From an uncultured Coriobacteriaceae bacterium (GTDB lineage Bacteria; Actinomycetota; Coriobacteriia; Coriobacteriales; Atopobiaceae), in NCBI GenBank assembly GCA_902791035.1, contig CADAUA010000002.1, positions 1-64,000 on the forward strand: 64,000 nucleotides of DNA, written 5' to 3'. Below the pieces are notes generated by a model. It was given only the letters and a program-made list of their open reading frames with translations. It was not told the origin of the DNA and searched no databases. The translations under genes were made by a program, and so were the position numbers. Shown one piece after another: positions 1 to 8,328 of this stretch (the stretch's first letter is position 1; every line of letters begins with the position of its first letter).

Positions 1-46
1 GGCGGGGCGCCGCGGGCGGGGCCGGCGGGGCCGGCGGGGGCGGCGG

Positions 47-139
47 GAAATAACGGACAGATGTTGGCGAGGGGCGACTGCAATCCTGCGGTTTTGTCGT
101 CGCGCGGCGGCTGGCGGCACGACTTGTGTCCGTTATTTC
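47..139. repeat. 13-bp inverted repeat around an 67-bp spacer
   Basis: GAAATAACGGACA at 47-59 is exactly complementary to TGTCCGTTATTTC at 127-139. The arms are AT-rich against a very GC-rich flank. The element lies downstream of the minus-strand gene at 246-974 and has no T-run, so it is not an obvious terminator. Bases 1-46 are a low-complexity run of GGC/GGGC. Nothing coding is supported in 1-245. Confidence 0.55.
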
Positions 140-245
140 GAGCGCTGTCGGCACAAGAGCCGCCGCCTTCAGCGCCTCGGGCAAGAGCCGCCGGATGCGG
201 CGTGCGCGCCGGGGACTTGCGGCTCCTCCCTGACGACGATTGGCG

Positions 246-974
246 CTAGCGGATGCGGGGGCGCTCGGCGGCCTTGGCGCGCACGCTCTCCAGGAGCCGC
301 GCGTAGCCTTGGGCGAAGCGCCTCCCGCGCGGACCATCCAGATCCGCAGCCTGCACCACGCCGTGCTCGTCCGACACGAGGAAGACCTCGCTCACGGGCG
401 GCTCGGCGCCCGACCTGCCGGCTCCGCTCCCCAGCAGCCCATCGGCCGCCGCATTGCGAACCTCCTGCACCAGTCCCTCGCACCGGATGACGTTAAGCCC
501 CACGGTCTGCGCGAGATCCGCCACGAGGCCCGAGGCGGCACCCACGGCTGAGCCAGGCGCCACGCCCCACAGGAGGTCGCCGCCGCGGACAGCCCAGAGG
601 GTCTCCGGCACCACGCCCGTCTCGTCCCCCTCGCGAGCAGCCTGAAATGCGCGACCAGCGAGACCGGAGGCGGTGGCAACCGCCAGAGGCTCGTAGGGCC
701 CCACCGTCATAGCGGCTCGGCCCCCCTCGTCCACGATGAGCATGAGGACGCCGTCCGGATGCTGGGCCGACCCGTCGTGGAGGGTCCACTCCACGTGCTG
801 CTGGGCCCAGGCAACGAGGTTGGGCGAGACGATCGCGCCGTTCACACGTCGCTGGCCAAGGGCGCGCAGATGCCGACCCGCCATGGGCAAATCACCGCCG
901 GCGATGCGCCAGCGACACACGAGGGACGGCCTCCCCAGCGTAAAGTTCTCCTGCATGGCACCCGCATCCGGCAT
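246..974 (-). CDS. Hypothetical protein resembling a degenerate class IV aminotransferase
   Basis: A 242-residue protein. The ATG at 974 is chosen because AAGGAGG lies eight bases before it. The C-terminal half follows the pattern of fold-type-IV PLP enzymes (branched-chain aminotransferase, aminodeoxychorismate lyase). LWAVRGGDLLWGVAPGSAV stands where those enzymes read 'dG-L-tP...pGiTR', and SEVFLVSDEHGVVQAADLD where they read 'aEvFltnT--GvvPV'. The N-terminal half is short, and the Lys that binds PLP is not visible at the expected place (VNGAIVSPNLVAW). It may therefore be a non-catalytic or altered relative. The gene is divergent from the sensor kinase at 1350. The family assignment is an inference from weak similarity; the reading frame itself is well supported. 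Confidence 0.6.
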   Translation of the reverse strand: MPDAGAMQENFTLGRPSLVCRWRIAGGDLPMAGRHLRALGQRRVNGAIVSPNLVAWAQQHVEWTLHDGSAQHPDGVLMLIVDEGGRAAMTVGPYEPLAVATASGLAGRAFQAAREGDETGVVPETLWAVRGGDLLWGVAPGSAVGAASGLVADLAQTVGLNVIRCEGLVQEVRNAAADGLLGSGAGRSGAEPPVSEVFLVSDEHGVVQAADLDGPRGRRFAQGYARLLESVRAKAAERPRIR

Positions 975-1061
975 GGGACACCCCTCCTTGGTCGCGCACT
1001 GGACTTCAATCCTACCCCGGCAGATGGGTCGACTTGCGCGAGGCAGCTCACCCCCGCGGAA

Positions 1062-1157
1062 CTGCACGTTTGCCGGGGGTCAAACGTGCAGATCCGACCC
1101 GGACCCGCGCAAGATTGCACGTTTGCTGGGGGTCAAACGTGCAGATCCGACCCGGAC
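1062..1157. repeat. Two tandem palindromic units (53-bp period)
   Basis: Two near-identical 43-bp units begin at 1062 and 1115. Each holds GCACGTTTG, eight bases, then CAAACGTGC (arms 1064-1072/1081-1089 and 1117-1125/1134-1142), followed by GATCCGACCCGGAC. They sit in the divergent intergenic region between the genes starting at 974 and 1350, so they could be operators or REP-like insertions. Positions 1158-1349 show only a weak CATAAT -10-like hexamer at 1274-1279. Confidence 0.75.
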
Positions 1158-1349
1158 GGAAATCCTCCCGGCGCGCCAGCCGACTGCTCCACACGCCCAC
1201 CCCAGCCCCTGCCGTCTACCAGCGCAAACGCACGCTCGGCGCATAACGTCCGCCAATTCGCGTCATCCAGTGACATAATCCAATAGACCGTCAGCCGGCC
1301 GGGGCCTCGCACCCCTGGCCCACCCCGCGACCCCGGAGGCACGCCGCGC

Positions 1350-2735
1350 ATGGCAAACCGTCTCGTGGCGCCCACCCGCGCCCAACGACACAACCCCACC
1401 CAGGTGGCACACACCTGGGAGCGCTCCATGAACGTGGTGCTCGGGGCGTCCACCGTCCTGCTTCTGGCCCTTCTCGTCCAGACGCTCACCACGCAGCCCA
1501 ACCCGCTCCCCGCCGTCATGACCATCGCCGGCCTGGTGCTCCTGTGCTTCTTCTACGCCTTCGTCTTCGTGATGCCCGACGACCTCACCTCCAAGTCCAC
1601 CGACCGCACCCTGGGCATAGCGTCTCAGCTCTTCAGCTACGCGCGCGGCGGCTTTACCGAGAAGTCCATGCAGGGTGCCTGCCGCACGATCCTGCCCGAG
1701 ACCTTTGCCGCCGCCATCTGCGTGACCGATGGCAAGAAGGTCATGGCCAGCTCGGGCGAGCTCTTCTCGGCCTTCCCTCCCGGGCACGACCCAGTGTCTC
1801 CGGCCACGGCCTCGGTCGTGAGCTCCGGCGAGGTCGTGGTATTCGTGGGCGAGCACGACGACCCCAAGGTCACGCTCCCCGACCAGCTCCATGCGGGCAT
1901 CGTAGCGCCCCTGCGCGTGGGCGACTCCGCGGTGGGCACGCTCGAGCTCTACTACCGCCGCCAGGGCCAGATAGACCAGCGCCAGATGGCCCTGGCCTCC
2001 GGCTTCGCCGAGCTTCTCTCCGCCCAGCTGGCCACCTTCGAGCTGGAGCGCCAGTCGGAGATAAGCGCCCGCGTGGAGCTCAAGGCCCTGCAGTCGCAGG
2101 TGGACCCGCACTTCCTCTTTAACACCCTGGGGACCATCGTCTCGCTCGTGCGCACCGACCCAGAGAAGGCCCGCCGGCTGATCATCGACTTCTCGGACTA
2201 CTACCGCCAGACCCTGGGCGACTCCGACAAGACCGTGACCGTAGAGCAGGAGATCCGCCAGGGCATGCGCTACTTCACCCTCATGCAGGCCCGCTACGGC
2301 GACGACCGCCTGGCCATCAGCCAGGACGTGGACGAGGCCCTGCTCCACAAGTCCGTGCCGCCCTTCATCCTCCAGCCCATCCTGGAGAACAGCGTCAAGC
2401 ACGGCATGCGCGAGGTGGGCACCCTCCACATCCGCCTGACGGCCCAGGAGATCCCCGGCGGCGTCGCGCTCTCGGTGGAGGACGACGGCGTGGGCATGGA
2501 CGCCCAGACGCGCGACCACCTCTTTGACCCCAAGCGCGCCCGCCACGACGGCAAGGGCGCCGGCCTGGCCATGAACAACGTGCTACAACGCATCCACCTC
2601 TTCTTTGGCAACGACTCGCACATAGACGTGGAGTCCACACCAGACGTGGGAACCAAGGTAACGATCGTGCTGCTGGGCGATGCCCTCGACCAGCAGCGGG
2701 AGGAGACGCCCAATGTGGAACGCACTCATAGTTGA
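1350..2735 (+). CDS. LytS-family sensor histidine kinase
   Basis: A 461-residue membrane sensor kinase. It has two N-terminal membrane helices (about residues 27-47 and 54-75), then a GAF-like sensory region (about 95-235). A His_kinase (PF06580-type) core follows with LQSQVDPHFLFNTL, putting the phospho-acceptor His at residue 254. The ATPase shows an N-box (LQPILENSVKHG) and a G-box (DDGVGMD...GAGLAMNNV). Family knowledge: LytS-type kinases dimerise, autophosphorylate on His and pass phosphate to a LytTR regulator. That partner is encoded immediately downstream, its start overlapping this gene's end by 23 bases. GGAGG lies ten bases before the ATG. Stimulus unknown; cell-envelope status or small metabolites would be typical. 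Confidence 0.93.
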   Translation: MANRLVAPTRAQRHNPTQVAHTWERSMNVVLGASTVLLLALLVQTLTTQPNPLPAVMTIAGLVLLCFFYAFVFVMPDDLTSKSTDRTLGIASQLFSYARGGFTEKSMQGACRTILPETFAAAICVTDGKKVMASSGELFSAFPPGHDPVSPATASVVSSGEVVVFVGEHDDPKVTLPDQLHAGIVAPLRVGDSAVGTLELYYRRQGQIDQRQMALASGFAELLSAQLATFELERQSEISARVELKALQSQVDPHFLFNTLGTIVSLVRTDPEKARRLIIDFSDYYRQTLGDSDKTVTVEQEIRQGMRYFTLMQARYGDDRLAISQDVDEALLHKSVPPFILQPILENSVKHGMREVGTLHIRLTAQEIPGGVALSVEDDGVGMDAQTRDHLFDPKRARHDGKGAGLAMNNVLQRIHLFFGNDSHIDVESTPDVGTKVTIVLLGDALDQQREETPNVERTHS

Positions 2736-3438
2736 TGACGAGCCGCCTATAAGGTCGGAGCTCCGCTACCTCCTGGGCCGCGACGGCCGCTGCGGCGACA
2801 TCCGCGAGGCCGGCAGCGCCACCGAGGCCGTGGCCGACATCATGGAGGACGAGCCGGACGTCATCTTCCTGGACATCTCCATGCCAGGCACGAGCGGCAT
2901 GCGGCTGGCCGAGACCCTGCGCAACCTCAAGCACCCGCCGGTGATCGTCTTCGTGACGGCGCACGCCGAGTACGCTGCGCAGGCCTTTGACCTGGATGCC
3001 GTGGACTACGTGCTCAAGCCCATCGAGGAGGAGCGCCTGCAGAACACCTTGGCCCGCATAGACGCCGCCCTGGCCAAGCGCGACGCCCCGCGGTCCGTGC
3101 GCGACGTGCCACGAATCGGCATCAGCAGCGGGAGCCGCAAGCTCTTCGTGCCCGTGACGGACGTGATCTACGTGGAGGCGCGGGCGGACTCCTCGTACGT
3201 GGTGACCACGCAGGGGGCCTCGCTCGTGAGCGAGTCCATCCTCTCGCTTGAGCGCCGGCTGGAGCGCGAGGGCTTCTGTCGCGTGCACCGTAGCTACCTG
3301 GTGAACCTGGACTTCGTGCACAACGTGGCCGAGACCCCCTCGGGCCTCCTGGAGCTCGAGCTCGAGGGGGTTGACAAGCGCGTCCCCGTGTCGCGCCGCC
3401 GCATGAGCGACGTCAAGGAACGTCTGGGCATGGCCTGA
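2713..3438 (+). CDS. LytTR-family response regulator
   Basis: A 241-residue regulator with an N-terminal receiver (DDE acid pocket in IVDDEPP, phospho-acceptor Asp54 in FLDISMPG, KP switch in YVLKPIEEE). A C-terminal LytTR DNA-binding domain runs from about 125 to 235 (VIYVEARADSSYVVTT, FCRVHRSYLVNLDFV). The ATG at 2713 is preferred over upstream codons because AGGAG precedes it, and the protein then begins exactly at the receiver fold (MWNALIVDDEP). It is translationally coupled to the sensor kinase, since the two reading frames overlap. Its targets are not identifiable here. The gene ends just before a tandem repeat that separates it from the convergent permease. Confidence 0.94.
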   Translation: MWNALIVDDEPPIRSELRYLLGRDGRCGDIREAGSATEAVADIMEDEPDVIFLDISMPGTSGMRLAETLRNLKHPPVIVFVTAHAEYAAQAFDLDAVDYVLKPIEEERLQNTLARIDAALAKRDAPRSVRDVPRIGISSGSRKLFVPVTDVIYVEARADSSYVVTTQGASLVSESILSLERRLEREGFCRVHRSYLVNLDFVHNVAETPSGLLELELEGVDKRVPVSRRRMSDVKERLGMA

Positions 3439-3504
3439 CGCGGGGTCGGAGCTCGTGTCACGCAGGGTCGGAGTTCGTGTCACGCGGGGTCGGAGTTCGT
3501 GTCA
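3439..3504. repeat. Three tandem 22-bp units, GGGTCGGAG-TCGTGTCA family
   Basis: Three consecutive copies of CGCGGGGTCGGAGTTCGTGT plus CA, with minor C/T changes, start at 3439, 3461 and 3483. The array fills the whole gap between the stop of the LytTR regulator (3436-3438) and the stop of the convergent permease. The permease stop codon (3502-3504, TCA on the plus strand) is the end of the last unit. Related copies occur at 48491-48600 and 48786-48831. Confidence 0.9.
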
Positions 3505-4935
3505 CGCCCGGGAGCGGCGACCGTCGCCGTCGAGCGAGATCACGAGCCAGAGCAGCGCCCAAGCGAGCACGATGGCCCACTCCGCCGCCGAGAAGGACGA
3601 CGGCGTGAGCGGCACAGCAAGCAGGGCCATGCAGATGCCGCTGGCCACGCAGGCCGCGAGCACGCCCATCCGACCCCCCAGAACGTGGAAGGGCCGCGGC
3701 ATGGTGGGATCGAGCTTGCGCATACGCAGGCAGGAGAGCGACACCACCAGGTAGGCGAAGCAGAAGGCAAAGGCCGAGACCTTAGAGAGGGGCGCCAGCA
3801 CCCCCGCCCCTAGGAATGGGCCCACTAGGGCGACTCCCACGGCCTGCCTTATGGCATCGCGGGGCACCCCCGTGAGCGGGTCCACCTGGGCCAGGCCCTG
3901 CGACAGCTGTCCCATGCGGGCGAGCGCCAGGAGCGAGTAGCCCGTGGCGCCCACGAAGGAGTTCATGGGGCCTATCGGACAGAGAAGGGCCACCACCAGC
4001 ATGAGGGGCATGACCCGCGGGGCCAGCTCCCCCAGCGTGCGGATGGCAGGCAGAGGCCGCGCCACGAACTCCGTCCAGGGCACCATGGTGCCAAAGGCAT
4101 AGGTGTCGATGATGTAGAAGCCGGCCGAGGCAACGAGCGTCATGGCTATGACCTTGCCGAACTTGTTCCAGTTGACGCCCTCGGCCGCCTCCTCGGAGCG
4201 CTGCGGGATGGTCGAGAAGCCCGCGTAGAAGAAGGGCGTCACGCAGAGCATGGACATGACGCCCATGCCAAGGCTTGCCGGCGGATCGGCGCCACTCACG
4301 CTCGCCCCGCTCAGGCTCGCGAAGGCGGGCAGGGCGTTGTCCGGCGAGCCCCGCAGGGCCGCCACGCCCAGGACCACCAGCATGCCAGCCAGCTGCACGT
4401 AGGAGAGGACCAGCTGGAGCCGGGCCGAGTCCTGGGGCCGGTCCAGGTTGAGGTGGCCCACGTAGAGGACCACGAGGTCGGCGAGGAGTGCTGGCAGAAG
4501 GTAGATGTCGGTCCCAGCCACCCGATAGAGGCGCACAGCGTTGAGCCAAGCGAAGGCAGGCATGCCTCCCAGCACCTGCGAGATGATCACCGAGAGCACG
4601 AGCGAGTCCCACATGGCCACCACGCCGCTGCCTAGGATCATGGCCCAGCCCACGAGCGACGACATCCGCCGGCCGTGCGTGCGCTCCACGAACTCCAACA
4701 CCCCGCCGGACTTGGGGCGCGCCGTGGCGAGCTCCGCAAAGACGCAGGCTATGGGAGCCATGAGGATCATGCCCAGGAGCGATGCCACCACCACGGCCGT
4801 GGGGCCGCCGCCCTGAACCATCCAGTCGCCCACCAGGAGGAGCCATGACGAGCCCACGATGGCGCCGAAGCCCAGGTTGAAGAAGTCCCACAGCGAGAGG
4901 GTCCTTCTCGCCTGCGGCATGCCCTGCTCGTCCAC
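3502..4935 (-). CDS. APC-family amino acid permease (copy 1)
   Basis: A 477-residue polytopic transporter with about 12 membrane helices. The APC signature is in helix 1 (FFNLGFGAIVGSSWLLLVGDWM), and FFYAGFSTIPQRSEEA matches the helix 6 region. It is clearly paralogous to the permease at 6518-7987, sharing LGFGAI-G, YAGF-TIPQ--EEA and P-GPMNSF-GA. Family knowledge: such permeases import amino acids or amines by proton symport or exchange. The substrate is not readable from sequence. The GTG start at 4935 follows GGGAGG by five bases. Its upstream region is occupied by TGTCACA palindromes. With the amidohydrolase and second permease it forms a three-gene minus-strand block, suggesting uptake and hydrolysis of amino-acid derivatives. 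Confidence 0.92.
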   Translation of the reverse strand: MDEQGMPQARRTLSLWDFFNLGFGAIVGSSWLLLVGDWMVQGGGPTAVVVASLLGMILMAPIACVFAELATARPKSGGVLEFVERTHGRRMSSLVGWAMILGSGVVAMWDSLVLSVIISQVLGGMPAFAWLNAVRLYRVAGTDIYLLPALLADLVVLYVGHLNLDRPQDSARLQLVLSYVQLAGMLVVLGVAALRGSPDNALPAFASLSGASVSGADPPASLGMGVMSMLCVTPFFYAGFSTIPQRSEEAAEGVNWNKFGKVIAMTLVASAGFYIIDTYAFGTMVPWTEFVARPLPAIRTLGELAPRVMPLMLVVALLCPIGPMNSFVGATGYSLLALARMGQLSQGLAQVDPLTGVPRDAIRQAVGVALVGPFLGAGVLAPLSKVSAFAFCFAYLVVSLSCLRMRKLDPTMPRPFHVLGGRMGVLAACVASGICMALLAVPLTPSSFSAAEWAIVLAWALLWLVISLDGDGRRSRA

Positions 4936-4946
4936 GCTCGCCTCCC

Positions 4947-5034
4947 TGTCACAATAGTGTCAGTCACTATTGTGACATTTCACATCTTATGTCACAGAGG
5001 TGACTGACACTATTGTGACAACACTGCTGTGACA
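4947..5034. repeat. TGTCACA palindromes (two units plus a partial)
   Basis: The first unit is TGTCACAATAGTG, TCAGT loop, CACTATTGTGACA (4947-4959/4965-4977), a perfect 13-bp stem. A second, imperfect unit runs 4990-5020 (TGTCACAGAGGTG, loop, CACTATTGTGACA). A half unit CTGCTGTGACACC follows to 5036. They lie directly upstream of the permease ribosome-binding site. The same family occurs at 35999-36029 and 37348-37378. Confidence 0.85.
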
Positions 5035-5042
5035 CCACGAAA

Positions 5043-5070
5043 GGGCGCCGGCCCTCGCGAGCCGGCGCCC
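5043..5070 (-). terminator. Terminator of the amidohydrolase gene
   Basis: GGGCGCCGGC and GCCGGCGCCC form a perfect 10-bp stem with an 8-base loop. Read on the minus strand it is followed by a short T-run (TTTCG). It lies 33 bases beyond the amidohydrolase stop. Confidence 0.7.
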
Positions 5071-5102
5071 AGAGTCGCATCTACGATGCAAGCCCGCCCA
5101 GA

Positions 5103-6350
5103 TTACAGGGCGTCCTTGATCATGATGTCGCCCTCCTTCATGACCACGTCGAGGTTGTCGGCGTTGAGGTCATGGATGTTGGCGAGGACGTCGCCCTTGA
5201 CAACCAGGATATCGGCGGACTTGCCGGCCTCGACGGAGCCGAACTCGTCCTGGCCACCGATCATCTTGGCACCGTTGAGCGTGGCGCCCACGATGGTGTC
5301 CATGGTGGAGATGCCGCAGTGGTCGACCCAGGTGTACAGCTCGTCGAAGGTCGTCTGGCCGTACGGGGTGGAGAAGGAGAAGGAGTCGGAGCCAACGGTC
5401 AGCGTGATGCCCATCTTGTAGGCGCGGTTGAGGTTGGCGTAGGAGCGAGCCATGCCCTTCTCGGCGTTGTTCTTGCCAGGCCACTTGTCGAGCTCGGGGG
5501 TCCACTCGGGAGGATAGGTGCCGTACCAAGAGGGCAGGAAGCCGACGGTCGGGGTGAAGAAGGTGCCCTTCTCGGCCATGAGCTCCATGGTCTTATCGTC
5601 GAGCTCGAAGCCGTGGATGAGCTGCTTGCAGCCGAAGCGCACGGAGTCATAGGCACCGGAGATGCTGTTGTAGGAGTGGGACCACACGGGGATGCCGATG
5701 AGGGCGCACTCGTCGCAGACGGCCTTGATCTCCTCGGTGTCCATCAGCTGAGCGCGGCCGGAGTCCCAGCGCCAGATGCCGCCGCCGGAGACCCAGATCT
5801 TGATGGCGTCGGGGTTCTCGCGCAGGCGCATACGGATGGCGTGACGGAGCTCCCACGGGCCGTCCACCTGGTCGCCCCAAGGGTGGCCTTCCTTGGACAT
5901 CTCGAACGGCAGGCCGTGAACGTCGCCGTGGCCAGCGGTACGGCAGAAGCCGCGGCCGGTAGCGTAGATGCGCGGGCCCTTCATGACGCCCATGTTCACG
6001 AGGTTACGGATGGCGATACCGTTGATGCCGATCTCGCACACGGTGGTGAGGCCGTGGGTCACGGCGTCGTAGGCCTGCTTGACGGCGCACGCCTGCTTCT
6101 GGTGGATGTCCTCGATGACCCAGTCGTTGTCGGTGTCGGTCAGGTTACCGGAGAAGTGCAGGTGGGTATCGATGATACCGGGCATGACGGTCTTGCCCTT
6201 GGCGTCGATCACGGTGTAGCCCTCGGGAACCTCGGTGGCCTCGCCGGCGTAGGTGATCTTCTTGTCGTCAACCAGGACCAGGGAGTCGTTGACCGCGTGG
6301 GCCCCAGTGCCGTCGACGAGCTTGCCACCAACGATTGCGTACTTGCTCAT
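5103..6350 (-). CDS. Metal-dependent amidohydrolase (imidazolonepropionase/prolidase-like)
   Basis: A 415-residue TIM-barrel amidohydrolase. Visible metal ligands are His63 and His65 (DTHLHF), a likely carboxylated Lys in AIKIWVSGGG, two His residues in VWSHSYN and QLIHGFEL, and the closing Asp in TVGSDSF. The flanking beta-sandwich is formed by the N-terminus (IVGGKLVDGTGA) and the C-terminus (ILVVKGDVLANI). Family knowledge: this subgroup contains Xaa-Pro dipeptidases and enzymes that hydrolyse N-acyl or cyclic amide substrates. The exact substrate is unknown. AGGAGG stands six bases before the ATG. The gene lies between two APC permease paralogues on the same strand, so its substrate or product is probably an imported amino-acid derivative. 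No signal peptide; cytosolic. Confidence 0.9.
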   Translation of the reverse strand: MSKYAIVGGKLVDGTGAHAVNDSLVLVDDKKITYAGEATEVPEGYTVIDAKGKTVMPGIIDTHLHFSGNLTDTDNDWVIEDIHQKQACAVKQAYDAVTHGLTTVCEIGINGIAIRNLVNMGVMKGPRIYATGRGFCRTAGHGDVHGLPFEMSKEGHPWGDQVDGPWELRHAIRMRLRENPDAIKIWVSGGGIWRWDSGRAQLMDTEEIKAVCDECALIGIPVWSHSYNSISGAYDSVRFGCKQLIHGFELDDKTMELMAEKGTFFTPTVGFLPSWYGTYPPEWTPELDKWPGKNNAEKGMARSYANLNRAYKMGITLTVGSDSFSFSTPYGQTTFDELYTWVDHCGISTMDTIVGATLNGAKMIGGQDEFGSVEAGKSADILVVKGDVLANIHDLNADNLDVVMKEGDIMIKDAL

Positions 6351-6432
6351 GACGAACCTCCTACTGCTTGTTGCTGACTTGCCGATACTTGCCTTGCTTG
6401 CACGTCCCCGCAGGGACGGTGTTGCCTTGGGG

Positions 6433-6457
6433 GGCGGGGCCTCCAGGCGGCCCCGCC
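6433..6457 (-). terminator. GC hairpin between permease 2 and amidohydrolase
   Basis: GGCGGGGCC (6433-6441) pairs with GGCCCCGCC (6449-6457) across a 7-base loop in the 167-bp spacer of the two minus-strand genes. There is no T-run, so it may only attenuate read-through or stabilise RNA ends. Six GGTGCG/GGTGCC repeats (6458-6515) lie next to it. Confidence 0.45.
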
Positions 6458-6517
6458 TTGGTGCGTTTGGTGCCGGGTGGTGCGTGTGGTGCTAGGTGGT
6501 GCGGTTGGTGCCGGGCG

Positions 6518-7987
6518 CTAGGCCTTTGATGCCTCGCCCTCGGCGGCGTGCTTGTTGCCGAATACCGCCATGATCAGGACGCCTATGAGAATCCAGGCGA
6601 TGGTGATGGCCCACTCGACGGGCTTGAGGGACGCAGGCGAGAAGGGCAGGACCATGAGGGCGATCACGATGAGGCCGGCCAGGATGGCGCACATGATGCC
6701 CGCCTTGCCGCCGTTGACCTCGTAGGGACGCGGGAGGTCGGGCTCGGTCTTGCGGAGCTTCCAGCAGGCGAAGCCGGCCATGGTGCAGGCGAAGATGAAG
6801 CCGAGCGACGCCACGTTGGTCAGGGGGACCAGCATGTTCTTGCCCAGGAAGGGGCCGACGAGCGTGAGGATGGCCATGACCTTGTTTGCCGTGGAGGGAG
6901 CGCCCGTGTTGGGGTCAAGCTCAGAGAAGGACTCGGGCAGCATGCGCTTGCGGCCCATGGCCAGCATCAGGCGGCTGGACGCGCCGTAGAAGGAGTTCAT
7001 GGGGCCCAGGGGGCCAAGGGTGGCGATGATCAGCATGGCCACGTAGAAGAAGATGTTGATCTTCTCGAGGACGGCCAGGGCGGGCACGGACTCCTGCACG
7101 AACTCGGTCCAGGGGTGGATGGTGCCAAAGGCGTAGATGCAGATCAGGTAGAAGACGCCGGAGGCCAGAAGGGCGATGGCCGGGATCAGGCCGAACTTCT
7201 TCCAGTCGAGGTTGGCCGAGGCCTCCTCGGCCTGCTGCGGGATGGTGTCGAAGCCCGCGTAGAAGAAGGGGGTCATGACCAGCACTGCCACGATGCCGCC
7301 AAAGAGCGAGGTGGCGTTGGTGGAGCCGGCGACCTCAGTCTGCACCTGGCTGAAGATGGGCTGCGCGTTGTCGGGCGAGCCGGTGGCAAAGGAGATGACC
7401 ATTGCCAGGACCATGCCGGTGAGAAGGGCCTTGGTGAGGAAGCTGGAGAGCTTGGCCGCGGCGCCGGCGCCCTTGAAGTTGAGGAAGATGACCAGGACGG
7501 CAAAGCACAGGGCGATGATCGTGGGGAAGAGATAGACGTCGGCGCCCATGATGGTGTAGAGCTTGACGGACGTGAGCCACTCCGCACCCGGGAACTTGGC
7601 CCAGCGCTCGGAGATGAGCGTAGAGATTGCGATTGCCTCCCAGGGGCACAGCGGCGCGTTGCCCAGGAGCAGCATCCAGCCGGTGAGGAAGCCCAGCTTG
7701 CGCCCATAGGTGCGGTCGACGTACTCGATGATGCCACCACTGATGGGGATGGCAGCGGTGAGCTCGCCGAAGCACATGCCGATGGGTACCAGGAAGATGG
7801 CTCCGATCGCGAATGCGATCATGGCGGGGATGGGGCCGCCGCCCAGGATCATCCAGTTGCCCACGAGCATGACCCAGCCGGTGCCGATGATGGCGCCAAA
7901 GCCGATGGTGAAGAAGTTGAAGAGCGTTAGCTCCTTCTTCATCCCAGCGCCCTCTGCGGGTTGGGCGGCCGCGTTCTTGTCTGCCAT
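6518..7987 (-). CDS. APC-family amino acid permease (copy 2)
   Basis: A 489-residue polytopic permease with the APC helix-1 motif (FFTIGFGAIIGTGWVMLVG). FFYAGFDTIPQQAEEA and GPLGPMNSFYGASSRLMLAMGR are shared with copy 1. About 12 membrane helices; short hydrophilic N-terminus. The ATG at 7987 is taken because AAGGAGG lies just before it (spacing only three bases) and MADKN...LFNFF starts near the first helix. In-frame sequence farther upstream is probably untranslated. Probably co-transcribed with the amidohydrolase 167 bp downstream. Substrate not determined; amino acid or polyamine import or exchange is expected for the family. Confidence 0.92.
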   Translation of the reverse strand: MADKNAAAQPAEGAGMKKELTLFNFFTIGFGAIIGTGWVMLVGNWMILGGGPIPAMIAFAIGAIFLVPIGMCFGELTAAIPISGGIIEYVDRTYGRKLGFLTGWMLLLGNAPLCPWEAIAISTLISERWAKFPGAEWLTSVKLYTIMGADVYLFPTIIALCFAVLVIFLNFKGAGAAAKLSSFLTKALLTGMVLAMVISFATGSPDNAQPIFSQVQTEVAGSTNATSLFGGIVAVLVMTPFFYAGFDTIPQQAEEASANLDWKKFGLIPAIALLASGVFYLICIYAFGTIHPWTEFVQESVPALAVLEKINIFFYVAMLIIATLGPLGPMNSFYGASSRLMLAMGRKRMLPESFSELDPNTGAPSTANKVMAILTLVGPFLGKNMLVPLTNVASLGFIFACTMAGFACWKLRKTEPDLPRPYEVNGGKAGIMCAILAGLIVIALMVLPFSPASLKPVEWAITIAWILIGVLIMAVFGNKHAAEGEASKA

Positions 7988-8328
7988 GATCCTCCTTCCA
8001 TAGACGTTGCGACGCGGGTGCGCCGCACCTGACTTTGGGCTTGACGCCCCTTGTTGCCGTCCTCTGACGGCCTGCGATGTAAACGTTACCGGCGACTGCG
8101 AAATCTTTTGGACACATTCCGAAATGCGGCTGCAACGTGCATAGCACCGGCCGGTTTCCACCGATGGGCGGGCGGATGGTCGCCATGCGTCCGCGAGCGG
8201 CCTGTGTTGCGTTACCATTGGTCGACGAGCGGCGCCACGAGCGGCGCTCGCCGAGAAGTGCCTGCTTGCGGTGGGTGGGCGCAGCAGGGGCACGGGACCG
8301 CCCGACTCGACCTCCAGGAGACAAGCGC
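7988..8328. other. Divergent intergenic region, no gene seen
   Basis: Holds the upstream regions of permease 2 (minus) and the glutamyl-Q synthetase gene (plus). It is locally AT-richer around 8080-8130 (GTAAACGTTACC, AAATCTTTTGG), where promoters are likely. I could not assign -35/-10 pairs with confidence. Confidence 0.4.
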
